A DNA stretch of 64,000 nucleotides, taken from NCBI RefSeq assembly GCF_964019385.1, contig NC_088645.1:7414175-7478174 (forward strand), read 5' to 3'. Source of the stretch: Sycon ciliatum. Taxonomy: Eukaryota; Porifera; Calcarea; Leucosolenida; Sycettidae. Shown piece after piece: positions 1 through 9,739 of this stretch. Position 1 is the stretch's first letter. The number at the start of each line of letters is the position of its first letter. A program made the translations under genes and the position numbers. Below the pieces are notes generated by a model. It made no database searches. It saw nothing but the letters and a program-made list of their open reading frames with translations, and was not told the origin of the DNA.

Positions 1-190
1 GGAAAAATATAGAAAACTGCGAACTACCAGAAATGGAATGACGTGAACACCCAGGAACACACTGCTGTGAGAACCTACATGTACGGCAAGCAGTTATCTA
101 GCAAGAACAATGAGAATCGCAAAGGATGCGAACAGAATAAGATCAAGAGAATCATGAGAAGAGATAGAACATTATTGTCCAGTTCACATT
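1..190. other. 3' flank of the first CRD-like gene, nothing identified
   Basis: This stretch lies downstream of the minus-strand gene that ends at 191. It contains no convincing ORF, repeat or canonical AATAAA on the minus strand. A 93-residue plus-strand reading frame crosses it but overlaps the real gene and looks like a shadow. Confidence 0.4.
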
Positions 191-1687
191 TCAAAACATG
201 TAAAAAGCCAAGGCCAGACCAGTGGCGAGGATGGAAACGGATGCGTACAGAGAGCTCTGGCCGGAACCGTTGCCAGTGGCTGCCTCAACGATGGATGTGG
301 AGTAGGTGTCCTTCACGACAGTAATGTCGCTACCTGAAAGACCGGTTTGCCTGGACATGGCTGTGGCCAACACCTGACTTGACGCCACTGCGGAAGTCTC
401 CTCATCTAGATCGGGAAGAACTCGAACGGTCAGACGGATTTGGAATGGGCAGCCATCCTCATCCGTGTGGGAGGAGTTAAAACTCGAGATTTGACAGTCT
501 CTGTCGCTGTTCATTGCCTTGCACTGGGTTTCCACGGTGGTCATGGCCAGAGTTTGCAGAAGAGTGTCGTTATGAGGCTGAGCCCTGAGGCACATTGTGA
601 CCCTGTACAGATCCTGTGTTGATGTAGACTGAACAGTTACGAAGTTGCCGGGAAGAGGAACGCGAGCGGCGACTGGAGCACCAATGGCAGGGCAGCTTGG
701 AGATGTGCTGGAAGTCTTGAGAGATGTGCAAATGCTCGCCGCATCTTCACTGCTGGCACTACAGAACTTGGTTAGTTTTTCCTGGCAAGTCGCTTTGCAG
801 GGCCGTTGGATGCCCGTGTTGCTGTCACAGGCACCAAGAGAAGCGCCGCACGCAATCTCCTGCATCACTGCATTGCATGAAGAGCTGCCAGCAGGAATGT
901 TGAGCGAGACGTTGTTGAAGAGGGCCTTGCCTTGACGCATCCACATTGAATAGAATGACTGTGCCATTCGGTCGGCTACAGAGGACCTTTCACATCGAGC
1001 ACCATAGTGAGCTGTTTTGCTTGAGGAGAAGAAGGCAGCGCAGAATGGAACCTCAGATCCAACCGACTCACATTTCTGGCAAGTAACGTTGTCGTCACTG
1101 ACAAAGTCTACGATGCTGTTGCCTAGTGCACACTGAGCCACTCCGGAGTTGTACTCCGAACTTTCGAATGTTCCCAGAGCTGGAACAAGACACTGACGGG
1201 TGACTTCGTTAACACTCACATTTAGCTTAAGTCCGTCAACGCGGTTGTCAACATTGGGCTCTTTACCCAGCACGTAGCTGCCGTCATTAAACAGCAGCTG
1301 TTTTAAACCGTTGCACACTCTTGTCCTGGTCTTGTTGATGCATCCGTAGCCCAGAACTATGGAGGCGAGGTTAGTCTGCATCGCTTGACCTTCGGCGACA
1401 AAAGCCAGCGCATTATATCCAGTGCGGTTGAGGTGAGGGGCAAAGCACTGAGCAACAGAGATCACCTTGTCCATTCCCTGTTCAGAGCGATAACTGTCAA
1501 AGAATTCAACCACTTTGGAGTGTTCTTGCAAAGTTGCAGCCAGATTACAACTCGTCAAAAGTGCAGAGGTGACACGGGAATCCGTCGCGGACTGGAATAC
1601 TTTGCAACATTCCACAGCACCGCTTGTGGCACGCACAGTAGAGATTGCGACAAGAATCAGGAGAAGGGAAACGTACGAGAAAGCCAT
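191..1687 (-). CDS. Secreted cysteine-rich protein with Frizzled-CRD-like segment and GPI-type tail
   Basis: A single uninterrupted ORF of 498 residues. Residues 1-21 form a signal peptide (hydrophobic LLLILVAIS core). Residues about 470-498 are a GNGSGQSS linker followed by a hydrophobic tail, as in GPI-attachment signals, so a cell-surface location is inferred. Cysteines 271-309 are spaced C-x8-C-x6-C-x9-C-x3-C-x7-C, which matches the second half of Frizzled-type cysteine-rich domains (family knowledge); the first half is not canonical. An N-terminal cysteine-rich region (26-216) contains VLGYGC and VPFCAAFF, both shared with the paralogue at 15736-17244. Several N-x-S/T glycosylation sequons are present. 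No introns are visible. The ligand is unknown; Wnt or lipid binding would be conjecture. The start is the first Met and is directly followed by the signal peptide. Confidence 0.8.
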   Translation of the reverse strand: MAFSYVSLLLILVAISTVRATSGAVECCKVFQSATDSRVTSALLTSCNLAATLQEHSKVVEFFDSYRSEQGMDKVISVAQCFAPHLNRTGYNALAFVAEGQAMQTNLASIVLGYGCINKTRTRVCNGLKQLLFNDGSYVLGKEPNVDNRVDGLKLNVSVNEVTRQCLVPALGTFESSEYNSGVAQCALGNSIVDFVSDDNVTCQKCESVGSEVPFCAAFFSSSKTAHYGARCERSSVADRMAQSFYSMWMRQGKALFNNVSLNIPAGSSSCNAVMQEIACGASLGACDSNTGIQRPCKATCQEKLTKFCSASSEDAASICTSLKTSSTSPSCPAIGAPVAARVPLPGNFVTVQSTSTQDLYRVTMCLRAQPHNDTLLQTLAMTTVETQCKAMNSDRDCQISSFNSSHTDEDGCPFQIRLTVRVLPDLDEETSAVASSQVLATAMSRQTGLSGSDITVVKDTYSTSIVEAATGNGSGQSSLYASVSILATGLALAFYMF

Positions 1688-2070
1688 GGCTTCAAAGAGA
1701 GCTTAAACCCGGCTGGATAACAGAAGAAATAACTGATTCGGACACGGACTGAAGAAGAACTGGCGTTCTCCCAAAGATGAAAAGCCAGATAACATCGATT
1801 GGCCAGGGCGCATTGCAGCAAATTACATCCATATACAGGAGCCGTAACTGGTCAAACCTGTTTTGTTCCATATTTTTGTCCATAGCCTTCCGTAAGAGCA
1901 CATGATAAGACGCATGGATAGCTGTAGCATGTCCCCAAGTTGGCCAAGTACAGTAAATGCGTACCGCTAGGTCGCCATATCGGCACCGCATCGACTCCCG
2001 GATCCCTTCACTGCCCCCCGCCTATGCCCATAGTGATAAGGATAGGTTGTCATGTCACTGCACATGCACT
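1688..2070. other. Upstream region of the first CRD-like gene
   Basis: This should hold the promoter of the minus-strand gene starting at 1687. I see no clear TATA box and no repeat. ORFs here (for example 1692-1991 minus) show no recognisable protein features. Confidence 0.3.
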
Positions 2071-2104
2071 GATCATGATTATTATTATAATAATAATCAT
2101 GATC
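2071..2104. repeat. Perfect 34-bp AT-rich palindrome
   Basis: The sequence starts GATCATGATTATTATTA and reads identically on both strands. It has no spacer, so it could extrude as a cruciform. It abuts the arm of the next inverted repeat. Confidence 0.85.
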
Positions 2105-2221
2105 GGCTTACAGCAGCAAGCTAGGCCGTCTAGGCCGTCCATAGACGAGTCTACCTAGTGCCTGGTTGTAGGTCAAGGGCTAGGGGTAAACTTAAAAGGC
2201 ATGGCTTGCTGCTGTAAGCCG
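2104..2221. repeat. Small inverted-repeat element, 18-bp arms
   Basis: The arm CGGCTTACAGCAGCAAGC at 2104-2121 recurs as its exact complement at 2204-2221, with about 80 bp between. This is consistent with a tiny MITE or a foldback remnant. No target duplication could be assigned. Confidence 0.6.
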
Positions 2222-2277
2222 TTCAACTCGGAACTCGGAACACGGAACTCTCGACCTACTTTGCAAACGTCGTGCGG

Positions 2278-2533
2278 GGGCCGCGGGGGGGGGGGGGTCG
2301 GGTTAAGGTTTCTTATACATGTTGTTCCACTTATGGGGCCATGATTTTCGGAAAAGTGCCTGAATCGCACTTTCAAGCTTCCACGAAACAACCAAACGCC
2401 CCACTGCATGCACTGCACTGGCTATGCATTGCACCCAATGCACTGGCCTCATTTGGGGTCTGGAACTAACTTTAGACACGGAGGAACCTGTTTGACTACA
2501 ACACACTTGTACATGTGTGCAAAACCCAACATC
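2278..2533. repeat. Direct repeat copy A with poly-G head
   Basis: This begins with a 12-13 nt G run and continues through TTCCACGAAACAACCAAAC and GGTCTGGAACT to GTGTGCAAAACCC. It matches the segment at 3342-3595 along its length with some divergence. The copies are about 1.06 kb apart in the same orientation. Copy A is followed by a MITE that copy B lacks. Confidence 0.75.
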
Positions 2534-2543
2534 AGCCCCTTAA

Positions 2544-2802
2544 GGAGCCGTCCAAGGTTACCAATATTATTTTCAAAACGAAATGTTTTCGTTTGTGGGT
2601 GGGTGGGTTTGATGGAGTTTCGTTTTGATAATAATATTGAATGCTGATGGAGAATGCCCAGTTACTTCTGGGTGTCGAAAATTGACATCAATATTTTATT
2701 GGAATTCGTTTTACCTGCAGTAAAGGTGGGTGGGTGGGTGGGGGCTGAAAAATACTAAAACTTTTCGTTTTGTAAAAACAATCGGTAACCCCGGACGGCC
2801 CC
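2544..2802. mobile_element. Harbinger-like MITE, 259 bp, TAA duplication
   Basis: The terminal inverted repeats GGAGCCGTCCAAGGTTACC (2544-2562) and the complement of 2784-2802 (GGGGCCGTCCGGGGTTACC) match at 16 of 19 positions. The similarity continues inward to an AAAACGAAA block on each side. TAA flanks both ends (2541-2543 and 2803-2805), a 3-bp duplication typical of PIF/Harbinger elements. The interior holds GGTGGGTGGGTGGG runs and no coding capacity, so the element is non-autonomous. Confidence 0.7.
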
Positions 2803-2841
2803 TAACCACGATTTTTATTAGAGCTACATGTACAAGATCGC

Positions 2842-3303
2842 TTGACTTGCCTCAGCAACCGTGCAGTTAGAACTGTTTTTGGTTATCCAAGGTTCTGTGA
2901 CATTTCTACTATTCTAGCCAGATACCACCTAGCTTCTATCTCCTTACGTTTTAGATTCAAATTGTTCGTACTTATTTACAGATCATTACATAAGGTGTGC
3001 AGCCCGCTCTTAACAGACTGTTTTGTGACTAGAGTCAATGCCACACACACAGCGTCAATCACCCGCTCGCAGGTTACTCTGTCTCTTGCTCTTCCCCCGG
3101 CTAATAACCGCTATGGCTTGTACGCATTAAGCTTCTTAGGTGCAGATCGCTGGAATTCGCTCCCTGCTTCTGTTCGTATTTGCTCCACGCTATCAGACTT
3201 CCGCTCATCTATACAAAAACATATAGGGTACCCCGTAAGAAGGCCTTAGGCCTGTGGGAATGCCCTATTAAAAATTTAATAAATAATAATAATAATAATA
3301 ATA
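2842..3303 (+). pseudogene. 3' end of a CR1/L2-type non-LTR retrotransposon
   Basis: The 135-residue ORF at 2842-3249 resembles the extreme C-terminus of non-LTR reverse transcriptases, with the YGLYALSFLGADRWNSLPASVR block followed by LSDFRSSIQKH. It is followed by a hairpin-like AAGGCCTTAGGCCT and an (AATAAT)n tail that ends near 3303. The RT catalytic domain is absent, so this is a strongly 5'-truncated insertion lying between direct-repeat copies A and B. A related 3' end lies at 30725-30800. Confidence 0.75.
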
Positions 3304-3341
3304 AGAGTTGAATTTGCTGCGTTTGTAAGGTGTTTTACTTC

Positions 3342-3595
3342 GGGGGGGGGGGGGGGGCGGGGGGGGGATTAAGGTTGCTTATAATATTATGTTGTTCCGC
3401 TTATGGGGCTATGATTGTGGGAAAAGTGCATGGTTTGCACTTTCAAGCTTCCACGAAACAACCAAACACTCACTGGCTATGTATTGCCCTGGCACCATGG
3501 CCTGGCCTCATATGGGGTCTGGAACTTGAGGCACGGGTACGGAGGAACCTGTTTTACTACAACCCACTTGTACATGTGTGCAAAACCCAAAGTCG
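3342..3595. repeat. Direct repeat copy B with interrupted poly-G head
   Basis: Second copy of the 2278-2533 unit. Its G run is longer and interrupted by single C residues. It lacks the MITE seen after copy A and so approximates an empty site. Confidence 0.7.
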
Positions 3596-3814
3596 GCCAC
3601 TTACTTGTTCTTAGTACTTAATTAGTAACTTCAATGCAGACAGCGGCCCAGTAACAGGTTTTGCCTTGCTCTGACGTGTATCTACAGTGGGGTACCTATG
3701 GGGTGGCGTTTTCGGAAAGATGCTTGTTGATATTACCGTTTTGGATTCGCTGGCCGAAAAGGACAGATATATCTATTACTGCACTAGTAACAGCGGGGCG
3801 AAAAGGAGAGGGAA

Positions 3815-3975
3815 AGTGAGTGAGAGTGAGAGTGAGAGAGAGACGAGAGAGAGAGAGAGAAAAAACGAAAGGGAGAGATAGTAATAAAAATATAATAATC
3901 TTCATTTCAGGATTACAGTTTACAGCGAGAGAGACAGAAAGAGAAAGAGAGAGAAGGAGAGACAGTGAATAAAAA
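3815..3975. repeat. GA-rich low-complexity tract
   Basis: Dense GAGAGA repeats flank a short AATAAAAATATAATAATCTT stretch near 3886. That stretch resembles the reverse complement of LINE 3' tails seen elsewhere in the window. The ORFs here are artefacts of the repeat. Confidence 0.6.
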
Positions 3976-5152
3976 AAGGAAAGAAACCAGTTTGTTTCTT
4001 GTTCCAAGCTTCCATAACAACAACCAAAATGTCCAATAATCCGAAATCAAAATTAATTTGCTTTGAAGTAATTAAATATATTAACCATTAATAGGTTGAG
4101 AGAATGGAAAAGGGGAAAGAAGCCAGTTTGCGCCCTGTCCTATTCAACCCGACAGCTTCTCCACAAGTTTTCCAATGCATCTCGCGCAGAGCATCATTGG
4201 GGAATATGAGGTAGCGGTACATGCCCCCGAGTGTAAGGAGAGCACTGACGTGAAGTTTGGGAAATTGTAAGAAGGCAGTATATTTCAGGCGAAGGATTTT
4301 CACCCCCAAAGAAGTTTGAGCTACTTTAGCGCATTTGCTAGTACAAACCGTTCGACCGTCCAGTTACCCAAAGGTACCTGAGCCATTACACAATAGTTGG
4401 TGAAAAAAGGCTCGAGAAAGACAGAGTTCGTCAGCTCAAGCGTCTTTTTACTGGTGGAATTGGCCAATCCTGCACCACACTCCTTTGCATATTTTGAGAA
4501 CTCTTTTGAAACTGCGCTCAAACCTTGCCATTTCCCCAATTAATATCCAAGCCGCCACAAATGAACAGGCCTCGGCCACATTACACAAACCGATTGATTG
4601 TATCCGAATTTGCGCCCAGGATGATAATTATTATCAGATATGATGATGGCCTCCTTGGTGAAAATTCGGATACAATTGATAGGCGTAGCGGAGAGGGATA
4701 GAATAAAGAATATTTTACGGGCGAACAAAACATAACGCAGTGCAGTGATGATTTGGATACTACTCCTTCACTATTCAAAGAATGCTAAGTCTTTTCATGT
4801 CATTTTTCTTTCTTCATTGTATGGATCAGGTATTGCCCATGATAGGTGTGCCCTTCTCCGAGCCAGTATGGCCGGTTTGTCTTTGAGGAGCATGTCATGG
4901 TGTCTACTGGCAGTGTGTGGGCGAGTATGCTACCGTATGAGATGATGATGCAATAAATAAATAAATACATAAATAAATAAAATATCGGCGGCCGTTGAAG
5001 GTCGCTGAAGGTCATTATCTCTAAATTGTTTCTATTGCAAGATCCCTACCAAGCTGTGCACACTTCCCTCCATGCAAACGGAAGGCACATTTGAAGGGTA
5101 GGTTCCAAGCGGTTCTTTTGCCCTTGTGAGTGTCATCATTTGATACAAAAGA
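3976..5152. other. Unassigned sequence with weak minus-strand ORFs and a LINE-like tail
   Basis: Two adjacent minus-strand ORFs (4321-4539 and 4088-4309, different frames) read as plausible but unrecognised protein and may be a relic. An imperfect inverted repeat with arms near 4597-4611 and 4660-4676 (ATTGTATCCGAATTT and its complement) surrounds a short AT-rich centre. A (AAAT)n tail at 4951-4981 resembles a LINE or SINE 3' end. No function can be assigned. Confidence 0.3.
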
Positions 5153-5352
5153 NNNNNNNNNNNNNNNNNNNNNNNNNNNNNNNNNNNNNNNNNNNNNNNN
5201 NNNNNNNNNNNNNNNNNNNNNNNNNNNNNNNNNNNNNNNNNNNNNNNNNNNNNNNNNNNNNNNNNNNNNNNNNNNNNNNNNNNNNNNNNNNNNNNNNNNN
5301 NNNNNNNNNNNNNNNNNNNNNNNNNNNNNNNNNNNNNNNNNNNNNNNNNNNN
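5153..5352. other. Assembly gap, 200 N
   Basis: Exactly 200 undetermined bases, a standard placeholder inserted when scaffolds are joined. True length and continuity across it are unknown. Confidence 0.99.
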
Positions 5353-5837
5353 GTCGCACAGCAAAACACACAGAAAACGACAAAATGTTACAATGAATGT
5401 AACAACACCCGTCCAAGCTAAAGGACTGACATCCCTGCTCCAGGACGGCATCTCGAAACCTCCACACACTCACCACACGGTCATCGATCATCATCCAGCT
5501 TCAGTTCAATCACTGTATTCTTCCCCTGCAGACTCAACCCCCCTGTCACTAGCCATACAATCTTAAGCTGTATGTATCTATTATTGCACGATTAAAGAGG
5601 TAAATATATGAAATATAGTCAATATACATTGACCGATTATGAGGGCAATAATAGATTTATCACGACATAGCATGCCTAAACTGTTTTTAGCTGTGTTTAT
5701 AGGAAGAAAGGAATACTATTGTAATAGTACATAGTATATACATAAACAAGGCCGGTCCTGGAAGCTCGAGGTAGAGTGCTCAATGTACGAATGTACAGAG
5801 CAGTATACACACACAACAGAGGCGAAAGGCTGTGTTA

Positions 5838-5881
5838 GCTGTAACTTAAAGTTTCACGAATCGGAGCGATCATCAGACAGC
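5838..5881 (-). ncRNA. Hammerhead ribozyme (type I), left arm of Penelope-like element
   Basis: Read on the minus strand it gives stem I GCTGT/ACAGC, core CTGATGA, a 14-nt stem-loop II, GAAA, and a stem III of ACT-TTA-AGT followed by T at the cleavage position. One base of stem II differs from the right-arm copy and weakens it to two pairs, so activity may be reduced. Confidence 0.75.
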
Positions 5882-6097
5882 AGCATTCACTATCGAATTC
5901 TCTACGAGCAGGCCTAGATATTTGATGCTAGTGTGGAAGTTAGTGCATATGTGCGAAGTGAAGACGTGACATTGGGACAATGGTATTGAGTTGTTTTGCG
6001 AGAGTTAACGGATATAGGTGAGAATAGAGGCGATAACAGGGCAGTGTTACCGAGTCATTAAAGGCGATAGCGACGGTAGCGCAAGACCACAGCAAGA

Positions 6098-6378
6098 GTG
6101 AAGAGGGAGAGAGAAAGGATGGAAAAAAGCACGGAGCTGTCCAAGTGCATATGGAAGCTCAAGCGGAAGAACACTCCGCACTCTGTGAAATGGGCCGTCG
6201 TCACCAAAGCCCAGGCCAACTCGAACGCGACCAAGCGTTGTCCCCTATGCCTTGCTGAGAAACTGGAGATCCTGGAAGCAGACACAACGGTCAACATCAA
6301 CAAAAGGCCGGAGTTGGTGTGAAATGCAGACACGAGAACAAGTATTACCTGTCCAGATTCTCACCATCAGTTACGTGA
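6098..6378 (+). pseudogene. C-terminal fragment of Penelope-like GIY-YIG endonuclease
   Basis: The ORF at 6098-6322 contains ELSKCIWKLKRKNT, then KWAVVTKA, a CPLC zinc-binding-like pair in RCPLCLAEKLEIL, and NKRPELV. This order is characteristic of the region downstream of the GIY-YIG core in Penelope-like elements (family knowledge). The expected continuation KCRHENKYYL appears in the next frame from about 6321 to a stop at 6376-6378, so there is a one-base frameshift near the end. The N-terminal YIG part and the reverse transcriptase are absent. The first few residues lie in the terminal repeat. Confidence 0.7.
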
Positions 6379-6658
6379 GGTTTTCGACATAGCGCAACCT
6401 GCACCAGGTTTGGCGCCATGGTGCTTTCTCTCTCCCTCTTCACTCTTGCTGTGGTCTTGCGCTACCGTCGCTATCGCCTTTAATGACTCAGTAACACTGC
6501 CCTGTTATCGCCTCTATTCTCACCTATATCCGTTAACTCTCGCAAACAACTCAATACCATTGTCCCAATGCCACGTCTTCACTTCGCACATATGCACTAA
6601 CTTCCACACTAGCATCACATATCTAGGCCTGCTCGTAGAGAATTCGATAGTGAATGCT

Positions 6659-6702
6659 GCTGTCTGATGATCGCTCCGATGCGTGAAACTTTAAGTTACA
6701 GC
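6659..6702 (+). ncRNA. Hammerhead ribozyme (type I), right arm of Penelope-like element
   Basis: Stem I is GCTGT (6659-6663) with ACAGC (6698-6702). The core CTGATGA is at 6664-6670. Stem II pairs CGC with GCG around a TCCGAT loop. GAAA is at 6685-6688. Stem III is ACT/AGT with loop TTA, and the predicted cleavage is after T6697. All invariant core bases are present. Stem III is only three pairs, as in Penelope and retrozyme hammerheads that work best as dimers. Confidence 0.85.
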
Positions 6703-6784
6703 TAACACAGCCTTTCGCCTCTGTTGTGTGTGTAGTATGTACATATGCCGTTTACATTGGACATTACTTCTCTATAAACAGAAG

Positions 6785-6915
6785 TTTTCAGTTGTCACTT
6801 GTAGTATGTTCCCCAAGTTCTTTGACTGAGAATCTGACAGTTTGGGTTCGAATCCCAACGTTTGGCTCCTTGGTCTTAGTCCTCGGGCTAAGTGATCAAT
6901 AATAAGTGGTCAATA
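6785..6915 (+). repeat. tRNA-like SINE fragment
   Basis: A B-box-like GGGTTCGAATCCC lies at 6852-6864 and is followed by CTCCTTGGTCTT. The copy at 7495-7693 shares this order and a CTAAGTGGTCGATA-type tail. The A box is weak here. Confidence 0.45.
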
Positions 6916-6917
6916 TA

Positions 6918-7305
6918 AGCGGTCAATATCAAGAGTCCATAAACAAGAGTATGCAACTGTGATCTCTTTTCTATGGGCCAGATGCGCGGCGCGCTGCCTT
7001 CATTACATCATTCAGCTGCAGTCCGCGCACTGCGGAAAGTCAAACACCGCACTTTTCCTCTGGTTTGAAATGAACTTTCGTACGGAACTGGAGTTCACAC
7101 GCCAGAATTTAGAGATTGCGTAGGTACTGGAACGAATCGAGCAAAAACAGATGGGCTCGTACGAGAAATTGTGAGTTTGAATGCATGCTTTCAGAGCGTG
7201 ATGAAGGTTAGTTACGTAATGAAGGCAGCGCGCCGCGCACTGACCCATAACCACAGTTGCATACTCTTGTTTATGCACTCTTGTCAATATGTATAGGATA
7301 TTGAC
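6918..7305. repeat. Foldback element with arms of about 90 bp
   Basis: The left arm (GGTCAATATCAAGAGTCC, CATAAACAAGAGTATGCAAC, GCGCGGCGCGCTGCC) is mirrored on the right from about 7210 to 7305 with small indels. The arms therefore run from the GGTCAATAT ends inward to GCCTTCATTAC. No coding content was found, so this is a non-autonomous foldback transposon or MITE. Confidence 0.65.
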
Positions 7306-7494
7306 CAAGACGAGGTCTATATTTCCCATATTGACCGAAGTCGAGGTCAATATCCTATTTATCACGATTCCTTTGCCATAACCCCAAAATTTGAACCTTT
7401 AGGAGCTATTGTAACCTTTGTAGTATAGCATTTGTACTATAGTGTACATAGGATGTTGCCTATTTTCGGTACAAGACTGTAAGAACAACAGGGT
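7306..7494. other. Spacer with GTCAATAT repeats
   Basis: Contains further GTC-GA-GGTCAATAT motifs related to the flanking foldback ends. No gene was recognised. Confidence 0.3.
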
Positions 7495-7693
7495 TCAGCA
7501 TCTGCAGCACAGTGGCTGGGTGGTATAAGGGGTTGCCTGAGGTTCACTCTGTTGTGAGTTCGAATCCTGCCTGTTCTCTTCCTTGGTCTTCTTTCTTTCA
7601 ATTTTTCTTTTTGAAGTGGAGAGAAAATTCTAAGTCCCTCCAAAGTCGAAAGATTACAATGCCTAAGTGGTCGATACAAGCGGTCGATATTAA
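7495..7693 (+). repeat. tRNA-derived SINE
   Basis: An A-box-like TGGCTGGGTGGTATAAGGGG lies about 40 nt upstream of a B box AGTTCGAATCC, the spacing of a Pol III internal promoter. It is followed by TTCCTTGGTCTT and a tail of AAGTGGTCGATACAAGCGG. The Harbinger-like element at 7694 begins exactly after its TTAA. Confidence 0.6.
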
Positions 7694-9562
7694 GGGCGCG
7701 CTCACACTGCGACCATGAGCACGCGTCCATGCGTCAGCAAAACGCAGAAACGTGGCAGTCGTGCTCACACTAGGCCTCGTACACGCGTAGACGTGAACTT
7801 GTCACATAAACTTTACGAATTGCAGTTCGTATCCAAAAGAGTTCGTGCGTTTCCTAATAAAGTTGTGGCCCGTTTTGGATGTAAATTTTCGCATGTTGCA
7901 TGTTGGAGGAAGTGCCTCGTGGCTCGTATTCTTGAAGTCGACGAAACGTGGCATGTCAAGACAGCCAATTGAATTGAGGAGAGGGTGAGACCAACCACGG
8001 AAGAAGAGAAAAAAAGAAAATTAAGAGCACGTACACAAAGTGGGAAGGGATTAGCAACTTACAAAGCAATGGGATGCTCAGCGAGCTATGCAGCGGAAGT
8101 GGTGACTGTGACTTTGTTTACTGGGAGATACTGAAGTGCTGTCTGACGAGGGTACGGAATTTGGGCATATCTGGAGCTTGTCTAACACTGGGAGGCAGTT
8201 GGAGCCACGTGGAGTAGGAGGAAAAGAAAGGGGAATTTACGAATAGGGTAGACCTAGCTAGCTAGGGGGAGACGAACGCAGCTTCGGGTGGTGCCACCTG
8301 AATTGAACCAATTAAGGGACTGTAAATGAGCAGGGTGCTGGTCAAGGAAAATTGAATGCGCCAGGGTGCACTTGGAAGCATCAAGGTAATGTTGCAGAGT
8401 GGTAGTGGATGCAGCAGCATACAAGTCTAGATTTGAGGTATAGCGATCAGTACGGAATATGATTCGCAGTATACGGCGATGGAGAACTTCTAATTTACCT
8501 ATGTGGGTTTTGTTAATGGTGGACCAGGCAGGGAAGCCGTACGTGAAGAGGGGAAGAATGTATGATTTATAAAAATTAATCCGGCAATTTTTGGGCAAAT
8601 GGGACAAGTGACTTGACATTATGCCGACAGATCGGCATACTTTGGACGACACATGATCAGCATGGTGAGACCAGGAGAGGGCGGAATCTATGACAATGCC
8701 AAGGTGTTTATGGTGGGGCGCTACAGAGATAGGGTGACCGGGATCATCGGGAAAGTGGAAGATGGGCACTGGATCTGTGGGAGGGGGAAACAGGAGGAGC
8801 TCGGTTTTGGTCACATTTGGCTTAAGGTACCAAGTGCTCATCCAGTGAACAATGTCGTTGATACAGGTCTGAACTTTGGGGTACAGGGTGGCGTGAGATG
8901 GGGAGGAAGCAAGGACAGTGGTATCATCTGCAAACAAAGAAATATTGGGAATTGAATAGGGGAGGTCATTAACGTATGTGAGGAAGAGCAGGGGACCTAA
9001 AATGGAGCCCTGGGGCACTCCGGATGTCACAGACTCGGGGTCAGATAAGGTTCCATTTACTGTGACGCACTGATTTCGGTCCAAGAGGTAGCTAGTTATC
9101 CAGGCGAGTAGGGAGCCGGAGACACCATGGGCACGAAGTTTGGCGATCAGGCCCTTGTGCCACACGGTGTCGAAGGCCTTGGAGAGGTCGAAGAAACAGA
9201 TGCAGGAGACCTGCCGCTGGTCTTTTAGGGAGTAGAGGTCTTGGATTATGCGGGATAATTGCAGGGATGTGTTGTCCTTACGACGGAAGCCATATTGTGC
9301 GGGGTGAAGAAGAGGGGAGATATGGTCGTACAAGCGGTCGTACACTATTCTCTCTAGCAGTTTGGAGACGCAGGACAGGTTGTACACAAATACGCTTCAC
9401 GTCTACGATCATGTTGCCGCCAAGTCGTGGCACCCCCCTCCGGAGGTCGCGGTCACGATTCGAAACGTGGCCGCGACGTTTTGGTCAAGTTCATGCCGTT
9501 GCCATGCAACTTGGCCGCATGGCCGCATGGACGCTGGTTTTGGTCGCAGTGTGAGCGCGCCC
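7694..9562. mobile_element. Harbinger-like element, perfect 22-bp TIRs, interrupted by a LINE
   Basis: The first 22 bases (GGGCGCGCTCACACTGCGAC then CA) recur as an exact reverse complement at 9541-9562. TAA lies outside both ends (7691-7693 and 9563-9565), the 3-bp duplication expected of PIF/Harbinger. Subterminal sequence such as CGTCCATGCG is also mirrored. The middle is occupied by a minus-strand non-LTR reverse transcriptase (8118 to about 9395), which looks like a later insertion. No transposase could be read, so the element is non-autonomous. Confidence 0.75.
8118..9395 (-). pseudogene. 5'-truncated non-LTR retrotransposon reverse transcriptase
   Basis: The main ORF (8254-9387, 377 residues) carries, in order, [42 protein letters not shown] and the catalytic LFADDT, then the C-terminal thumb region of CR1/L2/jockey-type elements. 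The ORF stops at 8254. The usual C-terminal block (SPFFSSYSTWLQLPPSVR) continues in another frame to a TAA at 8118-8120, so the copy has a frameshift near its end. The endonuclease domain and 5' half are missing. It lies inside the Harbinger-like element. Confidence 0.85.
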
Positions 9563-9565
9563 TAA

Positions 9566-9739
9566 GCGGTCGATATTGCGGCGATATGGGTAATATAGGA
9601 CCAGTCAAGGATCACGAGAATTAGTGGAGGTCGATATAGAAGAGTGATAAGTATAGATTATTACATGTCAGGTGACCGTTTCCAGGTCTACAGCCAATGA
9701 GCGCCCTTGCTCAGCGGTATGTATTTCTCGGTATTGCCC
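9566..9739. other. Short spacer with GTCGATAT motifs
   Basis: Contains repeated GGTCGATAT and AGAGTGATAAGTA motifs. The latter recurs at about 11586. Nothing coding was recognised. Confidence 0.3.

Larger units (their letters stand above)
5797..6740. mobile_element. Penelope-like element remnant with inverted, ribozyme-bearing terminal repeats
   Basis: Two arms of about 310 bp (about 5797-6117 and 6428-6740) are inverted copies of each other. One shared landmark is GGCGATAGCGACGGTAGCGC in the left arm and its complement in the right. Each arm encodes a hammerhead ribozyme on its outward-reading strand. The roughly 310-bp centre encodes the C-terminal part of a GIY-YIG-type Penelope protein. 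Pseudo-LTRs that carry hammerheads are established for Penelope-like elements; the reverse transcriptase part is missing here. Confidence 0.75.

Noticed and set aside
4088-4539. Two-exon minus-strand gene
   Set aside because: The ORFs read smoothly but are in different frames without a convincing intron and match no family I know.
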